A stretch of 64,000 bases of DNA from Macrolepiota albuminosa (GCA_027475525.1 JAMWFC010000116.1:929826-993825); one strand, 5' to 3'; shown: positions 45,500-56,513, counted from the stretch's first letter. The notes: generated from the sequence alone by a model not told the origin. Numbers and translations are program-made.

Positions 45500-46010
45500 C
45501 AAGGCTTCAACGGGATCTCAGTGTTTTGATCCAAGACCTTATTTCTGCTGAGCACTGCCACACCATCGGCAGTTGCCGTTCAATCAACTCTTGATTGCTG
45601 CTTGCTTCTCCTCACATTTACCATTAGCTGGCTGGGACTTGTTTTCTATAGCTTGGGTGTTGGTTTTGTGTAGCGTAGTCCGCTATGTGGCATTAGCCAC
45701 ATAGCTTTACTTACCTTACAGTAGATACTATTATATTATATTTATTATAATATAATATTAATTTACATTATTATATAAATTAGTTTACCAGCTGCTTACA
45801 AAGCAGCTTATCTTTTGTTTGTACTACATAGTCAATAGACCGGACTGGTCTGATTCTGTGCAGTGTGAACATTAAGCTCACAAATCCTTGTAACTTCGTT
45901 ACATTTTTTTGAATCCGCCAGCTAGGATCTATTGCCTAGCATCCGACGTCAGTCGTAGAGTTCGTTGACAGAACTCTATCAGCTTCTCGAGCTTCTTGCA
46001 CAGCCACACC
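45500..46010. promoter_or_regulatory. Gypsy-2 leader / probable 5' LTR end, rich in hairpins
   Basis: Perfect hairpins seen include 45581-45597 (CAATCA/TGATTG), 45682-45705 (GCTATGTGGC/GCCACATAGC, 10-bp stem, loop ATTA), an AT-rich palindromic tract near 45725-45780, AGCTGCT/AGCAGCT near 45790-45808, TGTAAC/GTTACA near 45890 and AGAGTTC/GAACTCT near 45957. I could not identify a primer-binding site with confidence. Confidence 0.5.
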
Positions 46011-49000
46011 ATGCAAATTTCAAACAGGGGATCGATGAGTAATCCCATACCTGCAGCGCCCACTGACGGCGGGCGAAATGCCCACGACCTACGGGGAGAC
46101 CCAGCAGACACCCAGGACGCATCAGCGTCCAATGCGGGTCAGGTAAGACCCAAGGCTCGAGACCGAGGTCAGAGTACCGACCTGGCCGGGAATGAGAGCG
46201 AGGCCCGGAGAGCTGAAAGCTCACAGCAGGACGGTCCGCAACGCCTCCAAGACAAGATGCCCGGGGGATTAACGCCCCCAGTTACGCAGTTGCCAGGAGG
46301 ACCGCGACGGTCTAGCCGATTGGCTTCCAAAGGACCCCCGCAGGACGGCTGACAGTCAACCGGCGCCTATGGCGCCCCAGGAGACGCCGAGTCGTCAGTA
46401 CGGACTGGGAGAGCCCTCCCTGCGAGCCGGAGCAGTGGGACCAGGCGGTCCACAGCGGGTCCAATGCCTTCTAACGTAGCGGAAGCCCGCTTAGAAGAGG
46501 TACCGGAGAAGGCTGCAAGGCCTGAAGTACACCGCGCGGAAGATCAATTTCCGTGCACACCAGCAGTGGAGGAAGCTCCAGAGGTTGTAGAGCTTCCAGA
46601 GGAGGTGATGGAGTCGTCAAGTGACGACAACGTCGGAGCAGAGGAACAGCGGCTGAAAACCGCGTACACCGTGCGCTTGCGGGTGTTCTGGGACTTGCAC
46701 CCAGAGGTGATGAAATACACCACCCAAGCGCGACTCGAGCGCTACGCGTCAGCCCATATAGTAGCACTTAGGCGACAGGGGCACGAAGTGCCCAATGTAT
46801 TCAGTACGAAATATACTGATTTGATGGTGAGAGTGCTCACTATGGAGCTGCAAATGTATGTGCAGCGTAAGGCCACATGGCAATCAGGGGTCTCGACCCC
46901 CTGGAGCCACATGTCCGAGGAATGCTCGGCACAACGCAATCAAGACGTCGGAATCGAGCTAGTGGAGGCACTAGCACGGGCGCAAGAAGTGCCCGAAGTA
47001 AGACCGGTGAGTACTTTCTATACTCCAGCAGGACAAGGGTGGCGTGAGGAGCCCCCGCACATGCGTAACCATGACCGTAGGACAGATATGTCAGGTCCGG
47101 ATGGGCACGATAGCACTGTGCTCAAAGTGGAAAGCGAGGCATCCGTGATGCCGCGTGTGCCCATGGCCGAAACGTTGAGCGACAGAGTTGCGTATCAATG
47201 TATGCGCAATGGCGACCTCAGGACTAAGGGACAGTCCCTCATTGACGATCAGGGCATCGTATTCGAGGGCACTAAGCCCATTGACGAGATGCGTCGTCAA
47301 TTTGTCACGCAGGGTCAGGAGAATCAAGCTTCTCCAGGTCCAGGGCGGCGCAACGATCATGATCGAGGAGACTTCCTCGATCGAGATGGCGCCACGAGAC
47401 GTGATGTCCCTGGTAATGGCTGGGATGACGACCCTAGGTCGATTCCTCGAGACGAGGGCAATTATGCCCACAGTTGAGGAGGCTCGGGACGTCCGCCGCA
47501 AGGTGGACGGGGGAAGTCACTTCCCCATGCCGCTGATTTGGCGACTAGATCCCTGGGTCAGCGGGAAGCCATTTGAATGCATCGTGAAGCCATGCACGAT
47601 CGCTTGCATCGAGTAGTCGATGATGCCCTGGGCGTAACCTTACGGTTACCAGACAGAGTGAAGCTGCATAAAGCAGACAGTAGGCACATTCGCGCCTATA
47701 CAGGCGCGTCCAAGTTCAGCGACCTGGAAGATTGGGCGATGGATGTATGCACCCATCTTGCCATGTGCTTATACGGAGGTGACCGTATGGAACAAGAACA
47801 AATCTTCGTTCTGCCTGAGTTCTTGGCCGGAGAGGCCATGGGTTGGTTTTGATGGGCAGTACTGCACGTCAACCGTGTCCAATATGACTGGACGTTTAAA
47901 GGAGTCCTTACAGGACTGTACGATCGATTCGTACACCCCTCAACGCTCCAGGATGCAAGGCGGGACTTCCAGTCCACCAAGTACACCGAGAAGTTGGGAG
48001 TACAAGGATTCTATGATACCCTTAATGACCATGCCCAGAACATGGCAGTATACCCGGATGGGTATACAATGCTCGAAACGTTCTTGGATGGCATTCCAGC
48101 GGATATGCGCCGCTATTTGATACATGAGGACGGATTGTCCCCAGAAGTCAACGATGTGGAAGAATTTGTGGCATATGCCATCCGGTATGAGCAGTCTCTG
48201 AAGACTGCTAACCACTATGAACATCGGAGTGGACACAAAGGGGGACCCAGGTGACTACCGCCTGGTGGGACACCCTCACGGGGTCAGCATGTGGGGACCT
48301 TCCTGGCCAAAAAGACCAATTTGGACCGTGACCGCAATACGTGGCTTGTTGTATGCAGAACCCCTGCTGCGAACCGAGGGCGGAGCCACCCACGCCCAGA
48401 GCGGGCGCCGGATGGAGAACGTCCTAAACCAAGGCCGGACTTCAAGCCGGCCAACCCACCGGGGCAGTCGGGAACGTGCTTCGCGTGTGGCCAACCAGGC
48501 CACTACGCTTCCAACTGCCCTGCGAAGCCAGGACCCCCGAGGAAGGGGTATACACCCCGCGCCCACCTTTGAGCTGCGCATACTGCAGCCGCGAGTGGGA
48601 GTGATGGAGATGTATCTGCCGATTCTGAGGCAGAGCACCCCACAAACGACCAGGAGCCCCCAGAGGAGGCATCGGGCGCCGAGCCCGAGAGTGTGGTCGT
48701 GGAGGGGGAGGAGTACGTCACAGTCGACGTATATGACGACGTCTACGACAATGAGTATTACAGTCGCGACAGCGACTCTGAGTGCCTAGCGGCGATGATG
48801 GATTGGCCGTCCACAAATGATCCCGAACGGAATAACGTAGTTCGGATGAAGAAGGTGACCCTTCGTTGTGCAGAGGGCACTTTGCAGTGCCCTACATTGA
48901 AACGAGCAGACAAGGAGTGCCTGGTCTCGTATGTGGACGTAGACGGCCACAAGGCATGGACCCTATGGGACTCTGGGAGTACCACATCGGGCATAATGCC

Positions 49001-52000
49001 CCAGTTTGCCCATGTGTACGGAATATCCGTGCAGGAGTTGGATACGCCATTGGCGTTACAGCTGGGCACCGTAGGGAGCCGAGCCATGGTGCAGTATGGG
49101 ACAAATGTGAATGTCCAAACGCCAGGCTCACGTAGCCGGGAATACATGGATGTAGCGAACTTCGATCGCTACGATATAATACTGGGAACGCCATTCATGC
49201 GGCGTAACAAAGTCATACTAGACTTTGACCAATGTCAGGTACTAGTGAATGGGAAAGTGATCCCAGCCAAACGAGCTACAGCAGACGACACTGATAATCG
49301 TCTGCGACATCATCGCACTACGGAGAAATGCAAGGACTCTCCATGACTTGGCCGGCGCAGAGTGCCGGCCGTGGAGGATGTGGAGGAGGAAGTGCAGGCT
49401 ATGCCTGGACTGAGCGCAGACCACAACGTGGTAATGATGAGCGAGGAGGAGTATCAAGCCTCCAAGAAGAGCAACGAGCGAATAATCGCTCCTGAGATTC
49501 GAGGCGCAAGGCCTCCAGACAAACGCCATCGAAAGGCGAGACGACGGGAGGACTCAGTGGATGCATGTCCACCTACGTCCTCACGAGTCAAGTTGGAAGA
49601 CTTGAAAGACAGCATCCGAGAGGCGGAAGCCTCAGAAGAGGGGGACACACGGTCCCTATGGGAGCGACCAGCCCCCCTACCGGAGTACGACTGGGCATAC
49701 GACCCCCGAATGCCGCAAGAGTGGAACGAGCTGGTGGCAGCCACGTGTGCGCGAAATGCGCACCAGAGACGGATGACCGTCAAACCAGCGTATCGCCAGC
49801 CAGCCCCGGACGAGGTATCCGTAGCGTACTCGCTTGTACGTGAAGGAAGAAGCCTCGTGGCTTATAAGGCAGCGGCAGCAGGTGCTCCGCTGAGACTACA
49901 TATACCAGATGACAGTGTCAATTGGGTGCTCGCAATGCACGAGCAGTATGCACCGCCGCCTCGGCCACCCTCAGAGACGGTGGAAGTACTTCCCCCGGTA
50001 TGCATGAAGGGGAAACAGAAGGCGACAAGCCTTCGTGAGGAAGATATTCCTCGGTTGCATCAGCAATGGCAAGAAGAATTTGCCGACATGGTCAATGGGA
50101 CCAAGGAGGAGCTCCCGCCATGGAGGGAGGTGAACCATGAGATTAATCTCATAGACGAGAACAAGCAGTATAAGTACCACTTGCCACGCTGTCCGCGCGC
50201 CCTCCAGGAGCAGCTATGCGATAAGACTAATCGCTATTTGAATGCTCAATGGTGGTCCCCATGCACCACCGCTCAAGCTGCACCATTATTGTGCATCCCG
50301 AAGAAGGATGGAACCCTTCAAACAGCTCTTGATGCGCGTCAGCGCAATGACAATACCATAAAGGATGTAACTCCTTTACCAGATCAAGAGGTGATCCGGG
50401 AAGACGTGGCTCGGGCGAAGTATCGCTCGAAGATTGACCTTACTGACGCTTACGAGCAGGTGTGCATTCACACCGAGGACGTACCCAAGACCGTATTTGC
50501 GTCGATCATGGGTACATTCACGAGCAATATAATGCAGATTGGAGACTGCAATGCTCCAGCAACTTTCCAGAGGCTAATGACCTCTATCTTCTGAGACGTA
50601 ATAGGACGTTTCATGCACGTCTACTTAGATGACATATTCATCTACTCGGATACCATGGAGGAGCATGAGCAGCACCTCAGAGTCGTATTCAAACGACTGC
50701 GCAAGTACAAGTTGTACTTGAAGTGGAAAAAATGTGAGCTCTACGCTCAGAGTATAGACTGCCTAGGGCATGTCATAGACAAGCGGGGTATCCACCCTGA
50801 TCAGGACAAGCTCGATCGTATTCGGGAGTGGCGCACGCCCTGAAACTACAATGATATCCAACAATTTGTTGGCCTTGTCAACTACATATCGAGCTTCTTG
50901 CCCGATGTCACAGCCTATACTGGGCCACTTATGGCCATGACGCAGAACGGGTCACCGTTCAATTGGAGGCCGTTGCACCAGCGGTGCTTCGAGATGGTCA
51001 AACGGATCTGTACGAAGACTCCGGTGATTCGACCAATTGACCCTAGACGGGACGAGCCAATATGGCTCATTTGCAACGCGTCCAAGACAGGCGTCGGAGC
51101 CATGTACAGCCAGGGAAGCAGCTGGCAGACGTGCCGCCCAGCAGGGTTCATGTCGAAGAAGTTCACGACAGCCCAGCAAAACTATGCGGTGCACGAGCTG
51201 GAGACTCTTGCCATACTCGAGGCCCTCCTCAAGTGGGAGGATAAGCTGATGGGATACCCCATCCACATCATAACGGACCACAAGGCCCTTGAGTTCTTTA
51301 AAACTCAGGTGAACTTGTCGCCGCGCCAGCAACGGTGGATAGACTACATGTCGAGATACCAGTTCGACATCACCTATGTTAAAGATGAACTCAACAAAGT
51401 GGCAGACTGCTTGTCGCGCTACTTTGAGAGTGATGTAGTCGGGGAGGCTCACGAGCCTCATGAGTATGTGCAGGCAGACTGCCGCATAGACCCTGATGGA
51501 GAGGATTTACCTCTCCACCAATACCAGGAGCTCAGGGAGCATGTCCTGGAAGTACGTGCTATGCGTGAGGATGAACGGAGGCAAAGCACTCGCCTCAGAG
51601 AGCAGCGTGAAGAACGGGACGTAGCCACCCAGTTGCTCAAGGAGCATAAAGCCGTGGACCCAGCGTCCACTAGGGAGCATGAGCGCCACGATGTACCTGC
51701 TACGCTTGCGGAGATGCTCGAAGGCGAATTGCCTTCATCCCAGCCTCCTAGCCTGGTCAATGACGACTTCCGGCAGGAGGTGGTGCAGGACTATGGCGAT
51801 GATTCTCTCTTCGCCGAGATAATCGCCAATCCTGATGACCATCCTCAGTTCAGGCATGAGCCTGGTGGACTCATCACGACGGAGAACCGTCAAGGGGTGG
51901 CAGTGGTATGCCTCCCCCGTACGCGTACCATTGTTACGCGGGTCTTGGACCAGGCCCATGCCCTGGTGGGGCACTTTGGTGCCGCCCGGACGTTGGGCTA

Positions 52001-53249
52001 CATCCGGAGATGGTACTGGTGGCCACGTATGGCCCAAGAAGTGACTAAGTTTTGCGCGTCATGCGCAGCGTGTCAGAGGGCAAAGTTGCCCCCTGGATCC
52101 CCTCCCGGGAAGCTACACCAGCTACCCGTGCCGGTGAAACCCTGGGACTCAATCGGAATGGACTTCGTAGGTCCCTTTCCCGAGTCCAGAGGGTTCGATT
52201 ACCTCTGGGTAGTCATATGCCGCATGACGAGCATGGTGCACCTCATACCGGTGCAAACTACGCTGACGGCTAAGGAGCTGTCGTGGATCTACCTGAGGGA
52301 GATCGTTAGGCTGCATGGGCTGCCTAGCACCATTGTGAGCGATCGTGACTCGAAGTTCATGTCTCAATGGTGGAGAGAACTCCACAAACTGCTAGGAGCG
52401 CGACTCCTCATGTTGACGTCCTTCCATCCTCAAACGGATGGGCAGACAGAGCGGGCTAACCGCAGTATAGGTCAGATTTTGAGGGCAGTTGTTCACCCTG
52501 ATCAACGGGACTGGGTGGACTGGTGTCCACTCACCGAGTTTGCGATTAACGCAAGTATCTTGGATACCACAGGGTATGCGCCCTTTGAACTCAACGGAGG
52601 GTACTTGCCCTCCATGCTGCACGAAGTTCGTGCTGATATGGTGGCTCACCGTGGAGTTGTCGAGTTCGCCAGGCAGGCCCTGGAGAACATCGCGGCAGCG
52701 CATGACGCCATCATAGAGGCGCGAGTCTTCCAGGCAAAAAACGCCAATCACCGTAGGCGAGCGGACCCGCCAATAGCAGTAGGAGCGTTGGTCTACCTAT
52801 TAACGCGTAATCTGAAGCTCCCAAAGGGACAGGCGAGTAAACTCTGCCCGAAGTGGGTAGGCCCATACCGCATCCTAGACGCAGAGCCAAGTACCTCCAA
52901 CTACGTGTTGGAGCTGCCTCTGGCATTACAGGAACGACGCATCGTTCCTAAGTTTCATGTGTCGCTGTTGCGACCTTACAGCGCGTCTGACGATGCGCTG
53001 TTCCCTAACAGGGCAACCCCGGGCCCCTATGATTTTGGGGCTCGAGATGATGACGAATGGTTCGTCAAGTGCATAATTGGGCACTGGTGGACTGAGCGTA
53101 ACACGCTCGAGTTTGAAGTACGATGGTCCCTGGGGGACACAACATGGGAGCCACACTCCCATTGCTCCAAGCTAGCGGCACTTGACCGTTATTTGGAGTT
53201 GAAGGGTGTTAAGCGCCCACATCAATTAAGTAAGCGTGCCAGCGCTTAA
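46011..53249 (+). pseudogene. Gypsy-2 gag-pol, one frame broken by nine TGA codons
   Basis: Frame zero is open from before 46011 to the stop at 53249 except for TGA at 46350, 47475, 47574, 47850, 48252, 48570, 49344, 50592 and 50841. There is no TAA, TAG or frameshift. Gag: helical capsid region about 47.58-48.25 kb (HDRLHRVVDDALGV..EDWAMD..GYTMLETFLDGIP) and knuckle CFACGQPGHYASNC at about 48.48 kb. Protease: WDSGSTTSGI. RT: SKIDLTDAYEQ and, after a TGA, VYLDDIFIYS. RNase H: LICNASKTGVGA, where the expected first Asp is Asn (51075-51077). Integrase: HFGAARTLGYIRRWYW..CAACQ, MDFVGPFP, VSDRDSKF and QTERANRS. Chromo-like tail: LEFEVRWSLGDTTWEPHS. At several stops (SIF*DVIGRF, RTP*NYND) relatives usually have Arg, which points to CGA to TGA. 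Confidence 0.93.
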
Positions 53250-53298
53250 TTTGATCGGACATCAATTAAGTAAGCGTGCCGGCGCTTAATTTGATTGG
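53219..53298. repeat. Two 40-bp tandem copies, each a foldback
   Basis: Copies 53219-53258 and 53259-53298 differ at a few bases only. Each contains AATTAAG..CTTAATT arms, so each can fold on itself. The first copy overlaps the last codons of gypsy-2 pol. Confidence 0.9.
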
Positions 53299-53392
53299 CA
53301 GTGCCGATCGCGGCTTGGCTGAGTTGGTCAGCAGCTGTGGCTGAAACACGTCTTAAAAGGCAAAATTTCTTTTTCGCTTTTTTCCCCCAACC

Positions 53393-54513
53393 ATGGACAG
53401 CATGCCCGTGGACTTAAGTGACCAGCAGCAGCAGCAGCTACAGCAGCAGCAGTTTGAGAGTACGCCGTCGGTCTTACCGTCGGCTGAAGGGGGGGGGCAG
53501 ATGGCTCCCCCGCAGACCCAAAATGCGCCCCAGTGGGGACAATCGCAACCAGCTGTGGGCTTCCCACAGCAGCAGCAACCACCAGCGGCGGGCTACCTGC
53601 CACAGCAGCCGGTGATCAGTGGCTATCCGCCACTTCAAACCATGCAGGGCAACTTCATGCCCCAGAACGCACCTGTGGGCGGCTATCAGCCCCAACAACC
53701 AGCACCGGGCGCTTATGCGCCACATCACACCGAGGGCCAATTCCAGCAACAGGCCTACGGGGGGCTAGTCAGCCCCCAAGCAGCGTCGGCATGGAGGCAG
53801 CTTGCCCCTGTACCGGCAACAGGGCAACTGGGGACACATCCTTTTCCCCAGTTTACCGCCCCGGCGCACTACCCTGGGATGGGTGGTGTGCCCGTAATGA
53901 TGCTGTACCCCCCGGCTTGGATGGGGGCTTGGGGCGCAATGCCCCAGTACAGCGACTCGCATGAGTCGCAAGCCAAGGGAGGCCGGTCGATTTCTCTGTC
54001 GACCACAGCACCAATTGACAATCTAGAGGGATGCAAAGCATCCCTCGTGCAGGCCACCGCGGCCATCGAGAGTACAGAAACTCTCAATACAGAACGGAGC
54101 ATCAGTTCATCGGCTGATGCGCCGACGGAGAGCTTGGCCAAGCTCTCCTTGCTACAGCGGCTGGAAATGCCGCACCAATCCAAGCCCAGCTCAGAAGAAG
54201 AGTCGCGTCCTCGACGTGACAAAGGAAAAGCACGGGCTGTCGAGCCCACTCACAGCCAGGACTTAGTCCTGGCTACCCTTCTCCAACGTCTGGGAGATAA
54301 CGGGTACGATGTACCTGCAAAGTCATCATTCCTCTGCGATGCGGAGGCAGTCGTCCTCATCTGCCGGATGATGGACGACATGGATCATATGCGCGCTCAG
54401 CGCAAAACTGATCTCCTTGCCATTTCGGCCGCTCGTAAGCGGCAGACTACACCCCCGAGTCGGGACACCGACTCCAGCAAAAGGGCATGTCGGCAAGGAG
54501 TGGAGGACGTGCC
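53393..54513 (+). CDS. Gypsy-2 third ORF (glutamine/proline-rich protein), truncated by gypsy-3
   Basis: Starts MDSMPVDLSDQQQQQLQQQQ 143 bases after the pol stop, in a different frame. The N-terminal 190 residues are a Gln/Pro/Gly/Tyr-rich low-complexity region with GGYQPQQPAPGAYAP-like repeats. The C-terminal part has STETLNTERSIS, ESLAKLSLLQRLEMP, LVLATLLQRLGDNGYDVPAK and a Lys/Arg-rich end. The native frame ends at 54513, where the LTR of gypsy-3 begins (TGTCACGACC); reading continues open to 54859 only by chance. No similarity to envelope, protease or RT is visible and I do not recognise it. The same dense hairpin pattern as in gag-pol runs through it, so it belongs to gypsy-2. Confidence 0.75.
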
Positions 54514-55261
54514 TGTCACGACCCCTCCCCTCCGGGCCCACCCCGGGACACCCCCGGAACACCCTCCGGGACCCTCCCTCCGACCCCACAGGACACGCCC
54601 CGCCATCACGACCACCGACACCGCCATCACGCGCATCAAGGACCGCCATCAGCCGTCACCAGCCCCGATCAACGATCGGATCACGCGACTCGTACCGGCC
54701 AACACGCATCACGCATCACGGCTCCATCCGCGCCAATTGATCGCGCGCCCCACACGCGCGATCCCGGTATACAGCCCCTGCCGCTACTCAATAACCCCCG
54801 GAACCCATCCCAGACATCCCGGAACCCCGAGACCCGGCCCCGTAGTACTTATAGTGTAGCCCCCTGTTGTATTCGGTAGTCTTGATATTACATACTTTGC
54901 TTACTGTTACTTTGGATATTGCGTGCCCTCTGTTTGACTGGTACACCTTGTTTGGTACGCTTCGACTGGCACGCCTTAGTATTCGCGTGCTCTAAGTTTT
55001 GGTACGCACTTCGCGACTCTTAATTTACTGACTTGGTCTCGTCTTAGAACCTCCGGTTCACGACTCGACCCCCTCTAGCTCCCAGCCACTCTCATCCAAA
55101 ACCCCCGGACTCTAGTCCCCTCTCCCGGGATTACCCCTGTCCTCGTCTTGAACCCCGGAGTCCTAGCCCCGGAGTTCCAGACACCCGAGTATCCGTAGAT
55201 CAAGTCCGCATCGTAAGGGCGTCGCTTTCCCGGAAAGCCCCCGATTCAGCGGAACCTGACA
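54514..55261 (+). repeat. Gypsy-3 5' LTR
   Basis: 748 bases, from TGTCACGACC to ACCTGACA; the ends are inverted (TGTCA/TGACA). A TATA-like TTATAGTG at 54849 lies about 30 bases before 54878, the proposed first transcribed base (see the primer-binding site). The preceding five bases, GTGCC, should recur after the 3' LTR as target-site duplication. Confidence 0.85.
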
Positions 55262-55274
55262 TAATATCAAGACT
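55262..55274 (+). promoter_or_regulatory. Self-priming primer-binding site (Tf1-like)
   Basis: TAATATCAAGACT, immediately after the LTR, is the exact 13-base reverse complement of AGTCTTGATATTA at 54878-54890 inside the LTR, at the position expected for the 5' end of the transcript. In Tf1/sushi-type elements the 5' end of the RNA folds back and primes minus-strand synthesis. This spacing fits that mechanism and no tRNA 3' end is matched. Confidence 0.78.
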
Positions 55275-55294
55275 CTCTCCTTACACCGTTCTTG

Positions 55295-56350
55295 ATGGCT
55301 ACGTATACTCACACTTACTACCCCACCGGGTACCAGACCGACCCTTACGGACGCCCGGTACCCGACCACTACTCCGCGCAGACCCCCCGCCCCATCTACC
55401 CACCTCTCCCGTACGAACCTCCATATCTCCACCGTCACTGGGCTCCCGACCCGTCCCTCTACGATCTGGGGCCCTCAGCCAGCTGGGCCCCTCCGCCCAA
55501 TTTAGCCATGGCGCGACCCGTGGAGGTCCCCTCGTACCGGAGCATCCCCGGGGGCCTGCCGGAGACCCCACCTGTACCCAGTGGACCTCGCCCCATTCCC
55601 CCCAGCGAGGGCCCCTTTGCACCCACCCCCTACTACGGTTACCAGCGCCCCGTCCCCCAACCCCGAGAACCCCGAGGACCCCCCTACCCCGACTATCCCC
55701 CCCGTCATTACCCGGCCGCCGCTCCACCCGCTCGAACCCCTCCCTCGCCAATGGGACGACGACGCCTCGAGGAGTACGAACGGCAACGGGACGAGGTACT
55801 CCGCTCCCTCAGGATCTCACCAGAGGACTTCGCGCAACGGACCAGGACGCTGCTCGTGGAATTCGGACACGACGACTTCGAAGGCACTCCGGAGGAATGG
55901 GCTCACTGCCTGGTCGAATTCGGGGATCGCCTCACGCGAGGAGAACTCCCGGAGCAAACCATGGTAAAGTATAGGCGCAATACAATCCTCTGGGAAGAAT
56001 TACAGCAACTGCTCGACGAAGTCCACGCGTCCCCCTCCCCTCGGCCCCTCAACGACCCCGCGGACCCAGGTCGCTCGATTCACATTCGACGGGAACCCCC
56101 GGAACCGGCCTCAGCAGTCCCGACAACCCCCACGGTCCCCACTCTGGAGCAACGGCAACGGGAAGAACGGCAGAACGCCTCAGCCATACTACGGTCCCTC
56201 AACCCCACGGGAGGCCTCTTCGACCAACCCGCTGCTCGCACGGTAGGCTTGTCAACTCGCCGCAGGGCTAACTCCGTTCCTAGTACCTTCGAAACCTGGG
56301 GACAGCCTCAAAGACCCCTGGAACCCCTCCCGCGAACAGACAACGCCTGA
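55295..56350 (+). CDS. Gypsy-3 N-terminal ORF (probable gag N-terminus)
   Basis: ATG at 55295, 351 residues. Pro/Tyr-rich start (PTGYQTDPYGRPVPDHYSAQ), a long proline-rich middle, then a helical part (EEYERQRDEVLRSLRISPED, PEEWAHCLVEFGDRLTRGEL, KYRRNTILWEELQQLLDEV). It ends in a TGA at 56348-56350. If one copy of the following 77-base duplication is ignored, the frame beyond this TGA is the gag frame, so the TGA (again compatible with CGA) may split an originally continuous gag. Confidence 0.75.
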   Translation: MATYTHTYYPTGYQTDPYGRPVPDHYSAQTPRPIYPPLPYEPPYLHRHWAPDPSLYDLGPSASWAPPPNLAMARPVEVPSYRSIPGGLPETPPVPSGPRPIPPSEGPFAPTPYYGYQRPVPQPREPRGPPYPDYPPRHYPAAAPPARTPPSPMGRRRLEEYERQRDEVLRSLRISPEDFAQRTRTLLVEFGHDDFEGTPEEWAHCLVEFGDRLTRGELPEQTMVKYRRNTILWEELQQLLDEVHASPSPRPLNDPADPGRSIHIRREPPEPASAVPTTPTVPTLEQRQREERQNASAILRSLNPTGGLFDQPAARTVGLSTRRRANSVPSTFETWGQPQRPLEPLPRTDNA

Positions 56351-56359
56351 CCCCCGGCC

Positions 56360-56513
56360 CCGACGAACCCCGGTAGAGCCCGGGTGGACACTCCTAGTAC
56401 GGACGACACGCTATGCTACATTGACGAGCTCACGCGCCGACGAACCCCGGTAGAGCCCGGGTGGACACTCCTAGTACGGACGACACGCTATGCTACATTG
56501 ACGAGCTCACGCG
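56360..56513. repeat. Exact 77-bp tandem duplication between gypsy-3 N-terminal ORF and gag
   Basis: Copies 56360-56436 and 56437-56513 are identical. The gag frame can be entered in either copy, in different phases. Confidence 0.97.

Larger units (their letters stand above)
45500..54513 (+). mobile_element. Gypsy-2: old Ty3/gypsy element packed with short hairpins, interrupted by gypsy-3
   Basis: Contains a leader/LTR-like region (about 45500-46010), a single-frame gag-pol (46011-53249), a 40-bp tandem repeat, and an extra glutamine-rich ORF (from 53393) cut at 54513 by gypsy-3. Domain order protease, RT, RNase H, integrase, chromo-like tail is gypsy. Nine in-frame TGA codons mark it as decayed. 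Short perfect inverted repeats occur every few tens of bases throughout. The left boundary is approximate and the right end lies beyond the window. Confidence 0.88.

Noticed and set aside
46350..50843. Interpretation of TGA as tryptophan or selenocysteine (alternative code)
   Set aside because: Two stops fall where relatives have Arg, host genes here use TGA as terminator (e.g. the carrier gene and the pectate lyase), and CpG decay explains all nine.
45500..54513. CRISPR-like array because of regularly spaced inverted repeats
   Set aside because: The repeats differ in sequence from one another, lie in coding DNA of a retroelement, and the organism is a eukaryote.
54514..54859. Extension of the gypsy-2 third ORF to 54859
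   Set aside because: From 54514 the sequence is the gypsy-3 LTR; the frame is open there only by chance in Pro/Arg/Thr-rich translation.
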